Shown in pieces: positions 1 to 6,067 of a DNA stretch of 12,858 nucleotides. Source of the stretch: DATGQT01 sp033720695 (GTDB lineage Bacteria; Bacteroidota; Rhodothermia; Rhodothermales; Rubricoccaceae); assembly GCA_033720695.1 (NCBI GenBank), contig JAWWCA010000103.1:1-12858 (forward strand), read 5' to 3'. The position numbers were made by a program, and so were the translations under genes. Numbering within the stretch: position 1 is the first letter of the stretch; the number at the start of each line of letters is the position of its first letter. The notes beneath the pieces were generated by a model. The model saw only the letters and a list, made by a program, of their open reading frames with translations, ran no database searches and was not told where the DNA came from.

Positions 1-537
1 GTCCTCGAGGATGAGGAGGGCGTCGAACGTCGCCTCGCTGAGGGCCTGGAAACGGGCCTCGGCCTGGGCGCAGGCGCCGGCGAGCGCGGCCGAGTCGAGG
101 GCGAGGGCGGCGAGGGCGGCGAGGTCGAGCAGCTGCTCCGTCTCGGCGGTCGAGAGCGCACGGGGATGCTCGTCGAAGAGGCAGACGGCCCCGAGGACGC
201 GGGCGTCGGCGGTCTCGGCGCGGGCGCAGGCGAAGAACCGCGCCTCGGGCGGGAGGAGGAAGCGGGCGTCCTTCGCGGCGTCCTCCACGACGACGAGGGC
301 GGCGTCGCCCGGGAGGCTGGCGCAGGCGAGGCGGGGGTCCGGCGTCGCGGCGCCGAGGTGGCCGGCCTGCGCCGGCGCGACGGCGACGCCGTCACCCCCT
401 CCGAAGGGGACGACGGCCGTAAAGGGGACGCTGAACGCGGCCGCAGCGAGCCGGGCCAGGCGCTGGAGCGCCGAGGCCGCAGGGGCGGTCGCGTCGGCGG
501 CCGAGGGGGCGAGCGAGGGGGAGGGGGCGTGGTCCAT
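1..537 (-). CDS. GAF-PAS sensor protein, N-terminal part (probable signalling kinase)
   Basis: This gene is open through the left edge, so only the first 179 residues are visible. Residues about 22-150 read as a GAF domain: the VVVEDAAKDARF stretch (82-93) is followed by FFACARAETADARVLGAVCLFD (split here as FFACARAETA, 101-110, and RVLGAVCLFD, 113-122) and the closing helix STAETEQLLDLAALAA (129-144). This is the pattern of GAF domains in bacteriophytochrome-like and PAS/GAF histidine kinases. A PAS domain appears to begin at RFQALSEATFDALLILED (162-179), where the window ends. There is no signal peptide or membrane segment, so a cytoplasmic sensor is likely. The output domain (kinase, cyclase or other) lies outside the window. 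The ATG at 537 has a GGAGG 7 nt upstream (545-549). The gene follows the T9SS-secreted protein gene by 73 nt on the same strand and could be co-transcribed with it. Confidence 0.82.
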   Translation of the reverse strand, partial: MDHAPSPSLAPSAADATAPAASALQRLARLAAAAFSVPFTAVVPFGGGDGVAVAPAQAGHLGAATPDPRLACASLPGDAALVVVEDAAKDARFLLPPEARFFACARAETADARVLGAVCLFDEHPRALSTAETEQLLDLAALAALALDSAALAGACAQAEARFQALSEATFDALLILED

Positions 538-544
538 GCAGGGG

Positions 545-593
545 CCTCCGCCGGACAGGCGGCTCCCCCCGTATCGGCCTGGCGATCCGGCGG
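545..593 (-). promoter_or_regulatory. Leader hairpins over the GAF-PAS gene's ribosome binding site
   Basis: In the 73-nt gap before the GAF-PAS gene, the RBS-proximal segment can pair in two exclusive ways. CCGCC/GGCGG (548-552 with 558-562) makes a local 5-bp hairpin, and CCGCCGGA/TCCGGCGG (548-555 with 586-593) makes a longer-range 8-bp stem. The Shine-Dalgarno GGAGG lies at 545-549, at the edge of both structures. A third small hairpin could form between them. The pairing is seen directly; a regulatory role is inference, and high GC makes chance pairing common. Confidence 0.3.
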
Positions 594-610
594 CTTTAGC
601 CCTCCACGCG

Positions 611-1459
611 CTAACGGACGACCGAGACCGACTGCACCTGCGTCCCCTCAGGCGTCGAGAGCGAGAGGAAGTACGCGCCGGCAGGGAGGCCGGCCGCGTC
701 GACGCGGAGGGTGTGAGCGCCGGCCCCCCGCGGCCCCTGCTCGACCACGCGGACGACGCGGCCCCGGCTGTCGAGGAGGCGCGCCGAAACCTCGGCCGGC
801 CGGTCGAGCGCGTACCGGGCCGTGGCCGTGGCGCGGACGGGGTTCGGGAACGGGGCGTCGAGGCGGAACGAGAGCGGCCCCGCGCCCGGCTCGTTCGAGA
901 CGACCTGGAGCGCGATGACGTGCTCGTCCGCGTAGATCTCGTCGCCCTCGTCGGGGAAGCCGTTGCCGTTGCCGGCGTTGCCGGCGGCGTAGAACGTCAC
1001 CTCAGCCGGGGGGTCGGTCTCGGGCGCCACCCACTCGAAGGTCCAGGCCGTGTCTGTGTTGCTGTCGGCCGTGTGCGTGACCCAGACGGGGTCGCCCTGG
1101 GCGTACTGCACCGTCGTGCCATCGACCTCCAGCGTGCCGACGTGCTCGAGGTCCCCGTCGCGGGCGGAGAACTCGAAGCCCTGGAGCGACCCGCCCGCCG
1201 TGTTGTCGACGGTGACGGTAACGGTGACCGTCTCGCCCGGCATGTAGGCGTCCGGCGCGTCGATGGTGACGGAGCCGGGGCCGCTGTTGACCTCGTTCGT
1301 GGGGCCGCCGTGGCAGGCGTTGCAGTACTGCTCTGGGCCGGAGAAGCCGGGAGGCGCCCCCGTTGAGTAGGAGTGCGCCGGCGCGTGCGTGAGCGCGGGG
1401 ATGGCGAAGAGGACGGCACAGGCCGCAGCGACCGTGGCAAAGACGCGAGTGGGCTTCAT
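611..1459 (-). CDS. Secreted choice-of-anchor V domain protein with CxxCH motif and T9SS sorting domain
   Basis: A 282-residue exported protein. Residues 1 to about 29 form a Sec signal peptide (MKPTRV, then a hydrophobic AAACAVLFAI core). EQYCNACHGG (44-52) carries a single CxxCH (46-50), the c-type haem attachment motif typical at the start of this family. Residues about 55-188 match the choice-of-anchor V / Reelin-like beta domain: AYMPGETVTVTVTV, GFEFSARD, WTFEWVAP, VTFYAAGNAGNGNG, GDEIY. Residues about 198-282 are a T9SS type A sorting domain (FRLDAPFPNPVRATA, LPAGAYFLSL, final VVR), so the mature protein is expected on the cell surface or secreted. Function is unknown; haem binding and electron transfer are possible, but only one CxxCH and no obvious distal ligand are seen. 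I chose the ATG at 1459 because the signal peptide begins there; an upstream in-frame ATG (1543) would add 28 unlikely residues. No Shine-Dalgarno is visible. Confidence 0.85.
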   Translation of the reverse strand: MKPTRVFATVAAACAVLFAIPALTHAPAHSYSTGAPPGFSGPEQYCNACHGGPTNEVNSGPGSVTIDAPDAYMPGETVTVTVTVDNTAGGSLQGFEFSARDGDLEHVGTLEVDGTTVQYAQGDPVWVTHTADSNTDTAWTFEWVAPETDPPAEVTFYAAGNAGNGNGFPDEGDEIYADEHVIALQVVSNEPGAGPLSFRLDAPFPNPVRATATARYALDRPAEVSARLLDSRGRVVRVVEQGPRGAGAHTLRVDAAGLPAGAYFLSLSTPEGTQVQSVSVVR

Positions 1460-1487
1460 CGTTCGGGGAGTCGGGGTCAACAGACGG

Positions 1488-1519
1488 CGAAGGTACGGAT
1501 AGGCCTGGCCTTCCGCGAA
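1488..1519 (-). promoter_or_regulatory. Candidate Bacteroidota-type promoter for the choice-of-anchor V gene
   Basis: On the minus strand TACCTTCG (1488-1495) matches the Bacteroidota -7 pattern TAnnTTTG at all but one position. TTCG (1516-1519) lies exactly 20 nt upstream, in the -33 (TTTG) place. The -7 box is 28 nt before the ATG at 1459. Pattern match only. Confidence 0.42.
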
Positions 1520-1551
1520 GAGGGCGGGAACGTTTTCCCCCACCGGGACCG

Positions 1552-1559
1552 TAGCTTCG
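1552..1559 (+). promoter_or_regulatory. Candidate -7 element for the DUF1684 lipoprotein gene
   Basis: TAGCTTCG fits TAnnTTCG, the same variant as the divergent promoter on the other strand, and lies 19 nt before the ATG at 1579. A clear -33 box at 20-nt spacing is missing; TTTT at 1533-1536 is only 15 nt away. Weak. Confidence 0.3.
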
Positions 1560-1578
1560 GCGTCCTTCGTCCCCGCCC

Positions 1579-2220
1579 ATGCGCACCCGGTCCCTCTTCC
1601 GCCTCGTGGCCCCGTCCCTCGCGCTGGCGGCGCTCCTCGCCGCCTGCACCGCCGGTCCCGAGCCGCTGCCGCCCCCGGACTACGCCGCCCTCCGCGCCGA
1701 GTGGGACTCCCTCCTCATCGAGCGCGACCGGCTCTTCGAATCCGAGGCCTCCCCCCTGCCCGACTCGGCCCGCGCCCGCTTCGCCGGCCTCGCCTACTTC
1801 CCCTACGACACCGCGCACGCCCACCGCATCCGCCTCCGCCCGGCCCTCGACCGCGACACCATCCTCATGGCGACCTCGACCGGCGAGACCCGGGCGCTGG
1901 TCCCCTACGGCCTCTTCCGCTTCGAGCACGGCGGACGCGCCCACACCCTCACCGCCTACGAGCCCATCGGCCCCGGGCCGGGCGGCCGCCTCTTCATCCC
2001 CTTCCAAGACCAGACCTCCGGCCGCGCCACCTACGGCGGCGGGCGCTACCTCGACCTCGACGAGAGCCCCGACGGCGTCTACGCCCTCGACTTCAACCAG
2101 GCGTACCACCCGTACTGCGTCTACAACCCGATCTACAGCTGCCCGCTCCCCCCGAGCGAGAACCGGCTGGACCTCGCGGTGACGGCGGGCGAGCGCCTGC
2201 CGGACGGCTACGGCTCCTGA
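1579..2220 (+). CDS. DUF1684 family lipoprotein
   Basis: A 213-residue lipoprotein: a signal peptide with lipobox LAAC (20-23) puts the acylated Cys at 23. The mature part matches DUF1684. A helical EWDSLLIERDRLF segment (41-53) precedes LAYFPYD (71-77). The family's conserved core follows: LFIPFQDQTSGRATYGGGRY (138-157), DFNQAYHPYCVYNPIYSCPL (171-190) and PPSENRLDLAVTAGE (191-205). Length is normal for the family and the core looks intact. DUF1684 proteins have no established biochemical role that I can state; the conserved Asp, Gly, Tyr and Cys positions suggest a binding or catalytic site. The cysteines at 180 and 188 could form a disulfide. The gene is divergent from the choice-of-anchor V gene (119 bp) and convergent with the next gene. 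The leader is pyrimidine-rich with no Shine-Dalgarno. Confidence 0.88.
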   Translation: MRTRSLFRLVAPSLALAALLAACTAGPEPLPPPDYAALRAEWDSLLIERDRLFESEASPLPDSARARFAGLAYFPYDTAHAHRIRLRPALDRDTILMATSTGETRALVPYGLFRFEHGGRAHTLTAYEPIGPGPGGRLFIPFQDQTSGRATYGGGRYLDLDESPDGVYALDFNQAYHPYCVYNPIYSCPLPPSENRLDLAVTAGERLPDGYGS

Positions 2221-2225
2221 ACGAG

Positions 2226-2265
2226 CGAGGCCGGAGGGGCGCTCGCGCACCATCCTCCGGCCTCG
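2226..2265. terminator. Bidirectional hairpin terminator between convergent genes
   Basis: A perfect 12-bp inverted repeat: CGAGGCCGGAGG (2226-2237) pairs with CCTCCGGCCTCG (2254-2265) around a 16-nt loop. It lies between the DUF1684 stop (2220) and the stop of the convergent lipoprotein gene (2287). A pyrimidine-rich stretch follows on the plus strand, without a clean T-run. Confidence 0.7.
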
Positions 2266-2286
2266 GTCCTTCCCTCAATTCCAGGT

Positions 2287-2994
2287 TCAGTCGTCGTCGT
2301 CCCAGCGGTCGTCGTCATCGTCGTCCCAGTCGCGGTCGCGGTCGGGGTAGTAGCCGCGGTCGGTGCACCAGCGGCGGCCGAAAACGGGGTGGCCGCGCCC
2401 GCTGCGGCAGAAGGAGGGGCCGCCTCGGTCTCCGTCGCGGTCGCGCTCGTAGCGGCGGTCCCGGTCGTAGCGGTAGTCGCGGTCCCGGTCGTACCGGCGG
2501 TCGCGCTCGTAGCGGTGGCGGTCGTAGCGGCCGTAGCGCTCGAGGTCGCGCGCGATGTACCGGTACTCGTCGCGCTGTCGGTAGTCGAGGTATCGGTTGA
2601 TCTCGCGGTCGGCGTCGTCCCACCAGCGTCGGGCCGTCGCGCTGAGGCGGGTGCCGCGGGGGAACGGGTAGACGTAGCGGTGGTCGCGGGGCGGGGTGCG
2701 CCGGAGGAGATCCTCGGCGCGCCGCTCCAGGATCCGTTCGATCGTGTTCTCCTGGCCGCCGTTGAGGCCGAGTTCACGGTCGAGGAGGTCGGTGTAGCGG
2801 TCGGCGTCGCGGCCGACGCTGCGGTACTCCGGCGTGCGGTAGACGTCGCCGTGGCGGTCGTAGACCGGCCCGTGGCGGCCGTCGGGGTAGCGGTCGCCCG
2901 GGTAGGGGTAGCCGCCGGGGTAGCCGAGGGTGGAGCAGGCGCTCAGGCCGAAGGCCAGGGCCAGCAGGGCGAGGGGGGACCAGCGTCGCAGCAT
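2287..2994 (-). CDS. CpxP/Spy-like lipoprotein with Arg/Asp/Tyr-rich tail
   Basis: A 235-residue predicted lipoprotein with lipobox LSAC (17-20), acylated Cys 20. Residues 21-65 are Gly/Pro/Tyr/Arg-rich and probably disordered. Residues about 66-152 look helical, with two motifs resembling the LTxxQ repeats of periplasmic Spy/CpxP proteins: LGLNGGQENTIERILERR (75-92) and YLDYRQRDEYRYIARDLER (135-153). From about 153 to 187 the chain is almost only R, D, Y, E and H in repeats of the RYDRDRDYRYDRDR kind. A short segment with Cys 196 and Cys 210 follows, and the protein ends in an acidic run (DWDDDDDDRWDDDD, 222-235). The similarity to Spy/CpxP is by motif and helix pattern only, so envelope-stress or metal-binding function is inference. 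The ATG at 2994 is chosen because the signal peptide starts there; an in-frame ATG at 3075 would add 27 unsuitable residues. There is no visible partner gene. Confidence 0.72.
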   Translation of the reverse strand: MLRRWSPLALLALAFGLSACSTLGYPGGYPYPGDRYPDGRHGPVYDRHGDVYRTPEYRSVGRDADRYTDLLDRELGLNGGQENTIERILERRAEDLLRRTPPRDHRYVYPFPRGTRLSATARRWWDDADREINRYLDYRQRDEYRYIARDLERYGRYDRHRYERDRRYDRDRDYRYDRDRRYERDRDGDRGGPSFCRSGRGHPVFGRRWCTDRGYYPDRDRDWDDDDDDRWDDDD

Positions 2995-3094
2995 CGTCAG
3001 TCGAGGTACGGTGGGAACGGGGGCGCTGCGCCAGAAGGGCGCCGCACCGGTGTAGCCGCACCCGACCGCACTCAAGTATCACACAGCCCCCAAT

Positions 3095-3153
3095 GGCCCG
3101 GGACCATCCCCGGGGCCGTCTCCCGGGCCCGGTCCACCCGGCCCTTCGGGCCG
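3095..3153. terminator. Inverted repeats downstream of the CBS gene, possible terminator
   Basis: Two inverted repeats lie just past the CBS-gene stop on its strand. CGGCCC/GGGCCG (3139-3144 with 3148-3153) has a 3-nt loop. GGCCCGGGA/TCCCGGGCC (3095-3103 with 3121-3129) has a 17-nt loop. Neither is followed by a T-run on the minus strand, so termination is only suggested. Confidence 0.35.
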
Positions 3154-3158
3154 CGGCG

Positions 3159-3602
3159 TCAGCTCGGGTAGCCACCGGTGACGAACCGCTGGAGGTCCTC
3201 GGCCTGCCCCCGCGCGGCCTCCGAGATCGCCCGGACGCAGTCGCCGATGGAGATGACGCCGGCGAGGCGGCCGTCGCGGATGACGGGGAGGTGGCGGATC
3301 TTCCGCTCGGTCATGATCGCCATGCACGTCTCGAGGGTCGTGTCCGGCTCGACGGTGACGAGGTCCGTCGTCATGACGTCGCGGACGGCGGTCTCGCGGG
3401 AGGTCCGGCCCTGGAGCACGATGCGGCGGAGGTAGTCGCGCTCGGTGAAGATGCCGACGGGCTCGCCGCGCTCGGCGACGAGGATGGCGCCGACGTTCTG
3501 GTCCACCATCCGCGCGATCGTGGTGTAGACGGTGGCGTCGGGGTCGATGGTGATGACCCAGTCGCCTTTCTGCTTGAGGAGGGCGGAGACGGGCGTGTTC
3601 AT
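3159..3602 (-). CDS. Stand-alone CBS-pair protein
   Basis: A 147-residue soluble protein made of one Bateman module (two CBS domains) and nothing else. CBS1 spans about residues 5-62 (VITIDPDATVYTTIARMVDQ, then VGAILVAERGEPVGIFTERD). CBS2 spans about 71-130 (VRDVMTTDLVTVEPDTTLET, then HLPVIRDGRLAGVISIGDCV). GIFTERDYLRRI and GVISIGDCVRAI are the usual ligand-pocket strands; such proteins commonly bind adenine nucleotides such as AMP or ATP and act as energy-state sensors. The ligand and the target protein cannot be read from the sequence. The ATG at 3602 has AGGA about 5 nt upstream. A longer in-frame start at 3728 would add 42 Pro/Gly-rich residues and is unlikely. The gene is divergent from the LytS-type kinase (164 bp between starts). 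Confidence 0.88.
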   Translation of the reverse strand: MNTPVSALLKQKGDWVITIDPDATVYTTIARMVDQNVGAILVAERGEPVGIFTERDYLRRIVLQGRTSRETAVRDVMTTDLVTVEPDTTLETCMAIMTERKIRHLPVIRDGRLAGVISIGDCVRAISEAARGQAEDLQRFVTGGYPS

Positions 3603-3766
3603 GGCGTCCTCGGGTGGGGTGGGCAGGGAGCCTCCTCGTTCTATGGGGTGCCCGGCCGAAAGGTCCGGCGCGGGCCGCCCGTCGCCCCACTCCGCCGTTC
3701 GTCGCCCGTCTGGGGCACCCTGGCGCACGGGTGCAACGGCGACGGCGGTGCCGCGTCTGAGCCGCG

Positions 3767-4897
3767 ATGGAAACGACGCTCGCCCGCCCCGTCGCGCTTC
3801 GCCCCCGGCTTCGCCCCTTCGGCCTGCCGAGCGGGTGGCGTGTCGCGCCCGTGGTCGTCGCGCTGTGGAGCGTGCCGGCGGTCGTGGCGTTGGGGCAGGT
3901 GTACCTCCAGCAGGTGCTCACGGCCCAGCCGATGGACTGGCGCCACGCCCTCTGGACGACGCTCCCCAACTGGTACCTCTGGGCGCTCCTGACGCCGCTC
4001 ATCGTCGTCGTCGCGCGGCGGTTCCGGCCGGGGCGCGCCGCGTGGCCGGTGCTGGCCGGCGCGCACACGGCGGGTGCCCTCGGGCTCCTCGGGCTCCACG
4101 CGCTCGGCAGCGTCGCTGTCTTCGCGATCGCCGGCCTGCCGGCCGAGGCGTCGTGGGCGGTGTTCTGGACCCACTACACGATCCGCTTCCACGTCAACGT
4201 CGTCGCCTACGCCCTCGCCGTGGCGGCCGTGTGGGTGGTCGACAACCGGCGGCGGGCGCTCGACCGCGAGCGCCAGGAGGCCGCCCTGCGGGCCGAGCTG
4301 GCCGAGGCCCAGCTCCAGGCGCTCAAGATGCAGCTCCGCCCCCATTTCCTCTTCAACGCGCTCCACGCCGTCGGGGCCACGATGCGGAAGGGCGACGCCG
4401 ACGCCGCCGTGACCATGCTGACGCAGCTCGGCGACCTCCTCCGGTTCACGCTCGAACACGACGGCGCCCAGGAGGTCCCGCTCTCGCGCGAGCTCGCCGT
4501 CCTCGAGCGCTACCTCGCCCTCGAAGGGGTCCGCTTCGGCGACCGCCTCACGGCGCGCGTCGAGGCCGACGCCGACGTGCGCGACGCGCGCGTGCCGAGT
4601 TGGGTGCTCCAGCCGCTCGTCGAGAACGCCCTCAAGCACGCCGTGGCGCCCTACCCCGGGCCGGCCACGCTCGCCGTCCGGGCCCGCCGCGACGGCGACG
4701 CCGTCGTGCTGGAGGTGGAGGACAGCGGACCCGGACTCGGGCGCGGTGCCTCGCGCGCGCCCTCCACGGGGGTCGGCCTCGCGAATACGCGGGCACGCCT
4801 CGCCGCCCTCTACGGTGACCGAGCCCGCCTCGACCTCCTCGACGGCGCCGAGGGCGGCCTCCTCGCCCGCGTCACGCTCCCCCACGCGCCCCGCTAG
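3767..4897 (+). CDS. LytS/YesM-type membrane sensor histidine kinase
   Basis: A 376-residue kinase. The N-terminal half has about four membrane helices (near residues 27-47, 67-84, 93-122 and 140-158), without a large periplasmic sensor. A short coiled-coil segment (about 160-188) leads into a His_kinase domain of the LytS family: KMQLRPHFLFNALH (187-200), with phosphoacceptor His 193. The HATPase_c domain has the N-box LQPLVENALKHA (281-292) and G-boxes VEDSGPGLG (317-325) and GVGLANTRARL (335-345). It autophosphorylates on His 193 and is expected to pass phosphate to the LytTR regulator whose gene starts 3 nt after this stop. The signal is unknown; in this simple 4-TM architecture the membrane part itself may sense it. 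No Shine-Dalgarno is visible before the ATG. All kinase motifs look intact. Confidence 0.92.
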   Translation: METTLARPVALRPRLRPFGLPSGWRVAPVVVALWSVPAVVALGQVYLQQVLTAQPMDWRHALWTTLPNWYLWALLTPLIVVVARRFRPGRAAWPVLAGAHTAGALGLLGLHALGSVAVFAIAGLPAEASWAVFWTHYTIRFHVNVVAYALAVAAVWVVDNRRRALDRERQEAALRAELAEAQLQALKMQLRPHFLFNALHAVGATMRKGDADAAVTMLTQLGDLLRFTLEHDGAQEVPLSRELAVLERYLALEGVRFGDRLTARVEADADVRDARVPSWVLQPLVENALKHAVAPYPGPATLAVRARRDGDAVVLEVEDSGPGLGRGASRAPSTGVGLANTRARLAALYGDRARLDLLDGAEGGLLARVTLPHAPR

Positions 4898-4900
4898 CCG

Positions 4901-5689
4901 ATGGAGCCCCTCCGCACCCTCATCGCCGACGACGAGCCGCTGGCCCGCGAGACCATCCGCCTCCTCCTCGACGGCGTGCCCGACGTGGAGGCGGCGTGGG
5001 AGGCCAGCGACGGGGCCGAGGCGGTCGAGGCCATCGAGGCGCACGCGCCCGACCTCGTCTTCCTCGACGTCCAGATGCCGGCGCTCGACGGGTTCGGCGT
5101 GATCGAGGCCGTCGGGCCCGGGCGGATGCCCGTGACGGTCTTCGTGACGGCCTACGACGACTACGCCCTCCGCGCCTTCGAGGAGGGCGCGCTCGACTAC
5201 CTCCTCAAGCCCTACGACGACGCCCGCTTCGCCGCCGCGCTCGACCGCGCTCGCACGCGAGTCCGCGAGCGGCGCCGGAGCGAGGGGGGCGACCTCGCGG
5301 ACCGCCTCGAAACCCTCCTCGCCGGCCGCCCCGGCGCCCCCGAGGGCGACGCGCCGCTCGACCGCCTCCTCATCCGCGACGGCGGCCGTCTCACCGTCCT
5401 CCGCGCCGAGACCATCGACTGGGTCGAGGCCGCGGGTGACTACCAGGTGCTCCACGTCGGGCCGAAGACGCACCTGCTCCGGGAGACGCTCTCGAACCTC
5501 ACGCGCCAGCTCGACGGCCGCCGGTTCGTCCGCATCCACCGCTCCACGCTCGTCAACCTCGACCGCGTACGCGAGCTGAAGCCGTACGACCACGGCGACT
5601 ACCTCGTGCGCCTCCACGACGGCACCGAGCTGCGCCTCAGCCGCCGCTACTGGAAGGCTGTCGAAGCGCGCCTGGGCGGCCTCCGGTAG
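4901..5689 (+). CDS. LytTR-family response regulator
   Basis: A 262-residue DNA-binding response regulator. Residues 1-120 form a receiver domain with acidic pocket D10/D11, phosphoacceptor Asp 56 (FLDVQMP, 54-60), switch Thr 83 (FVTAYDDYA, 81-89) and Lys 103 (LLKPYDD, 101-107). A charged linker (about 118-150) joins it to a LytTR domain (about 155-260): LLIRDGGRLTVL, IDWVEAAGDYQVLHV (172-186), LNLT-like SNLTRQLDGRRFVRIHRST (198-216), VNLDRVREL (218-226), and LSRRYWKAVEARL at the end. LytTR domains bind paired direct repeats about two helical turns apart. It is the cognate regulator of the LytS-type kinase directly upstream and is probably translated by coupling, as the spacing is 3 nt with no separate ribosome binding site. 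Direct repeats in the downstream gap (5724-5982) are candidate targets. Confidence 0.93.
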   Translation: MEPLRTLIADDEPLARETIRLLLDGVPDVEAAWEASDGAEAVEAIEAHAPDLVFLDVQMPALDGFGVIEAVGPGRMPVTVFVTAYDDYALRAFEEGALDYLLKPYDDARFAAALDRARTRVRERRRSEGGDLADRLETLLAGRPGAPEGDAPLDRLLIRDGGRLTVLRAETIDWVEAAGDYQVLHVGPKTHLLRETLSNLTRQLDGRRFVRIHRSTLVNLDRVRELKPYDHGDYLVRLHDGTELRLSRRYWKAVEARLGGLR

Positions 5690-5723
5690 ACGAGCCTAGC
5701 GAGGGCGAGAGCACCGGCGGCTC

Positions 5724-5982
5724 CCGCTCGTCGCACGGAACCGCCGCTCGACGCGGCGACGTTCTCGGACCTAGCGGGCGACGCCTCCGCCGCCCTCGCG
5801 TTCCCGGCCGCTCATCCGGCCATCGACGCCGTCCGCCCCCAGGACGATCCACCAGTTCGAGCGCTACGCGCCCTACCTCGCCGACTTCGTCGCGTGGCTG
5901 CTGGCGCGGGTGGAGGTGGCGGAGTAGCGTCCGCTCGGCGGCCCCGGCCGCCGCTCGTCGCATGGCGTTGCCGCTCGTCGCA
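5724..5982 (+). repeat. Three copies of a 12-bp direct repeat (CCGCTCGTCGCA)
   Basis: Perfect copies lie at 5724-5735, 5951-5962 and 5971-5982. The last two share one further base (T) and start exactly 20 bp apart, about two helical turns. The set lies between the LytTR regulator stop and the fasciclin gene start, and flanks the possible gene remnant. It could be a paired operator or pieces of a dispersed repeat. Confidence 0.5.
5735..5927 (+). pseudogene. Possible remnant of a protein gene, one frameshift
   Basis: The 378-bp gap between the LytTR and fasciclin genes holds no intact gene. Reading from 5847 in one frame gives IHQFERYAPYLADFVAWLLA followed by RVEVAE and a TAG stop (5925-5927). 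This balanced composition, with Phe, Tyr and Trp, is unlike the Arg/Gly/Pro-rich non-coding frames of this genome. Upstream, in the frame shifted by one base, residues such as PPLDAATFSDLAGDASAALA and FPAAHPAIDAVRPQDD also look protein-like, and the join near 5846 would need a single-base shift. In the second frame a TAG at 5772-5774 closes any upstream extension. I do not recognise the family, and there is no convincing start. It could be a decayed gene tail or coincidence. The rest of the gap holds 12-bp repeats and a weak CGGCGG/CCGCCG inverted repeat (5715-5720 with 5741-5746). Confidence 0.3.
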
Positions 5983-6067
5983 TCGGCGAATCCCGGAGAC
6001 GGAGAGGACGGGTACGAGAGCCAGAACAGGCACGACGCCTGCCCCTCTCAACCAACCCCTTCGAGCC

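Noticed and set aside
538..610. Possible cyclic-di-GMP or other known riboswitch before the GAF-PAS gene
   Set aside because: A few bases (AAAGCC, AGCCG) recall the GEMM class, but the conserved core and second helix are missing. Kept only as an unclassified leader hairpin.
11..1366. Long plus-strand frame opposite the GAF-PAS and anchor V genes
   Set aside because: It is Arg/Ala/Ser-rich at first and then Val/Arg/Gly-rich, with no domain. Both genes on the minus strand are clear.
2434..2538. Short tandem-like repeats resembling a repeat array
   Set aside because: The repeats are in-frame codons of the Arg/Asp/Tyr tract, irregular in length and without unique spacers, so this is not a CRISPR array.
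3641..5617. Minus-strand open frame of 658 codons opposite the LytS/LytTR operon
   Set aside because: Shadow frame: all recognised kinase and receiver motifs are on the plus strand, and the minus translation is low-complexity Glu/Val/Arg/Gly/His.
5715..5746. CGGCGG/CCGCCG inverted repeat after the LytTR gene as a terminator
   Set aside because: Only 6 bp with a 20-nt loop and no T-run; expected by chance at this GC content.
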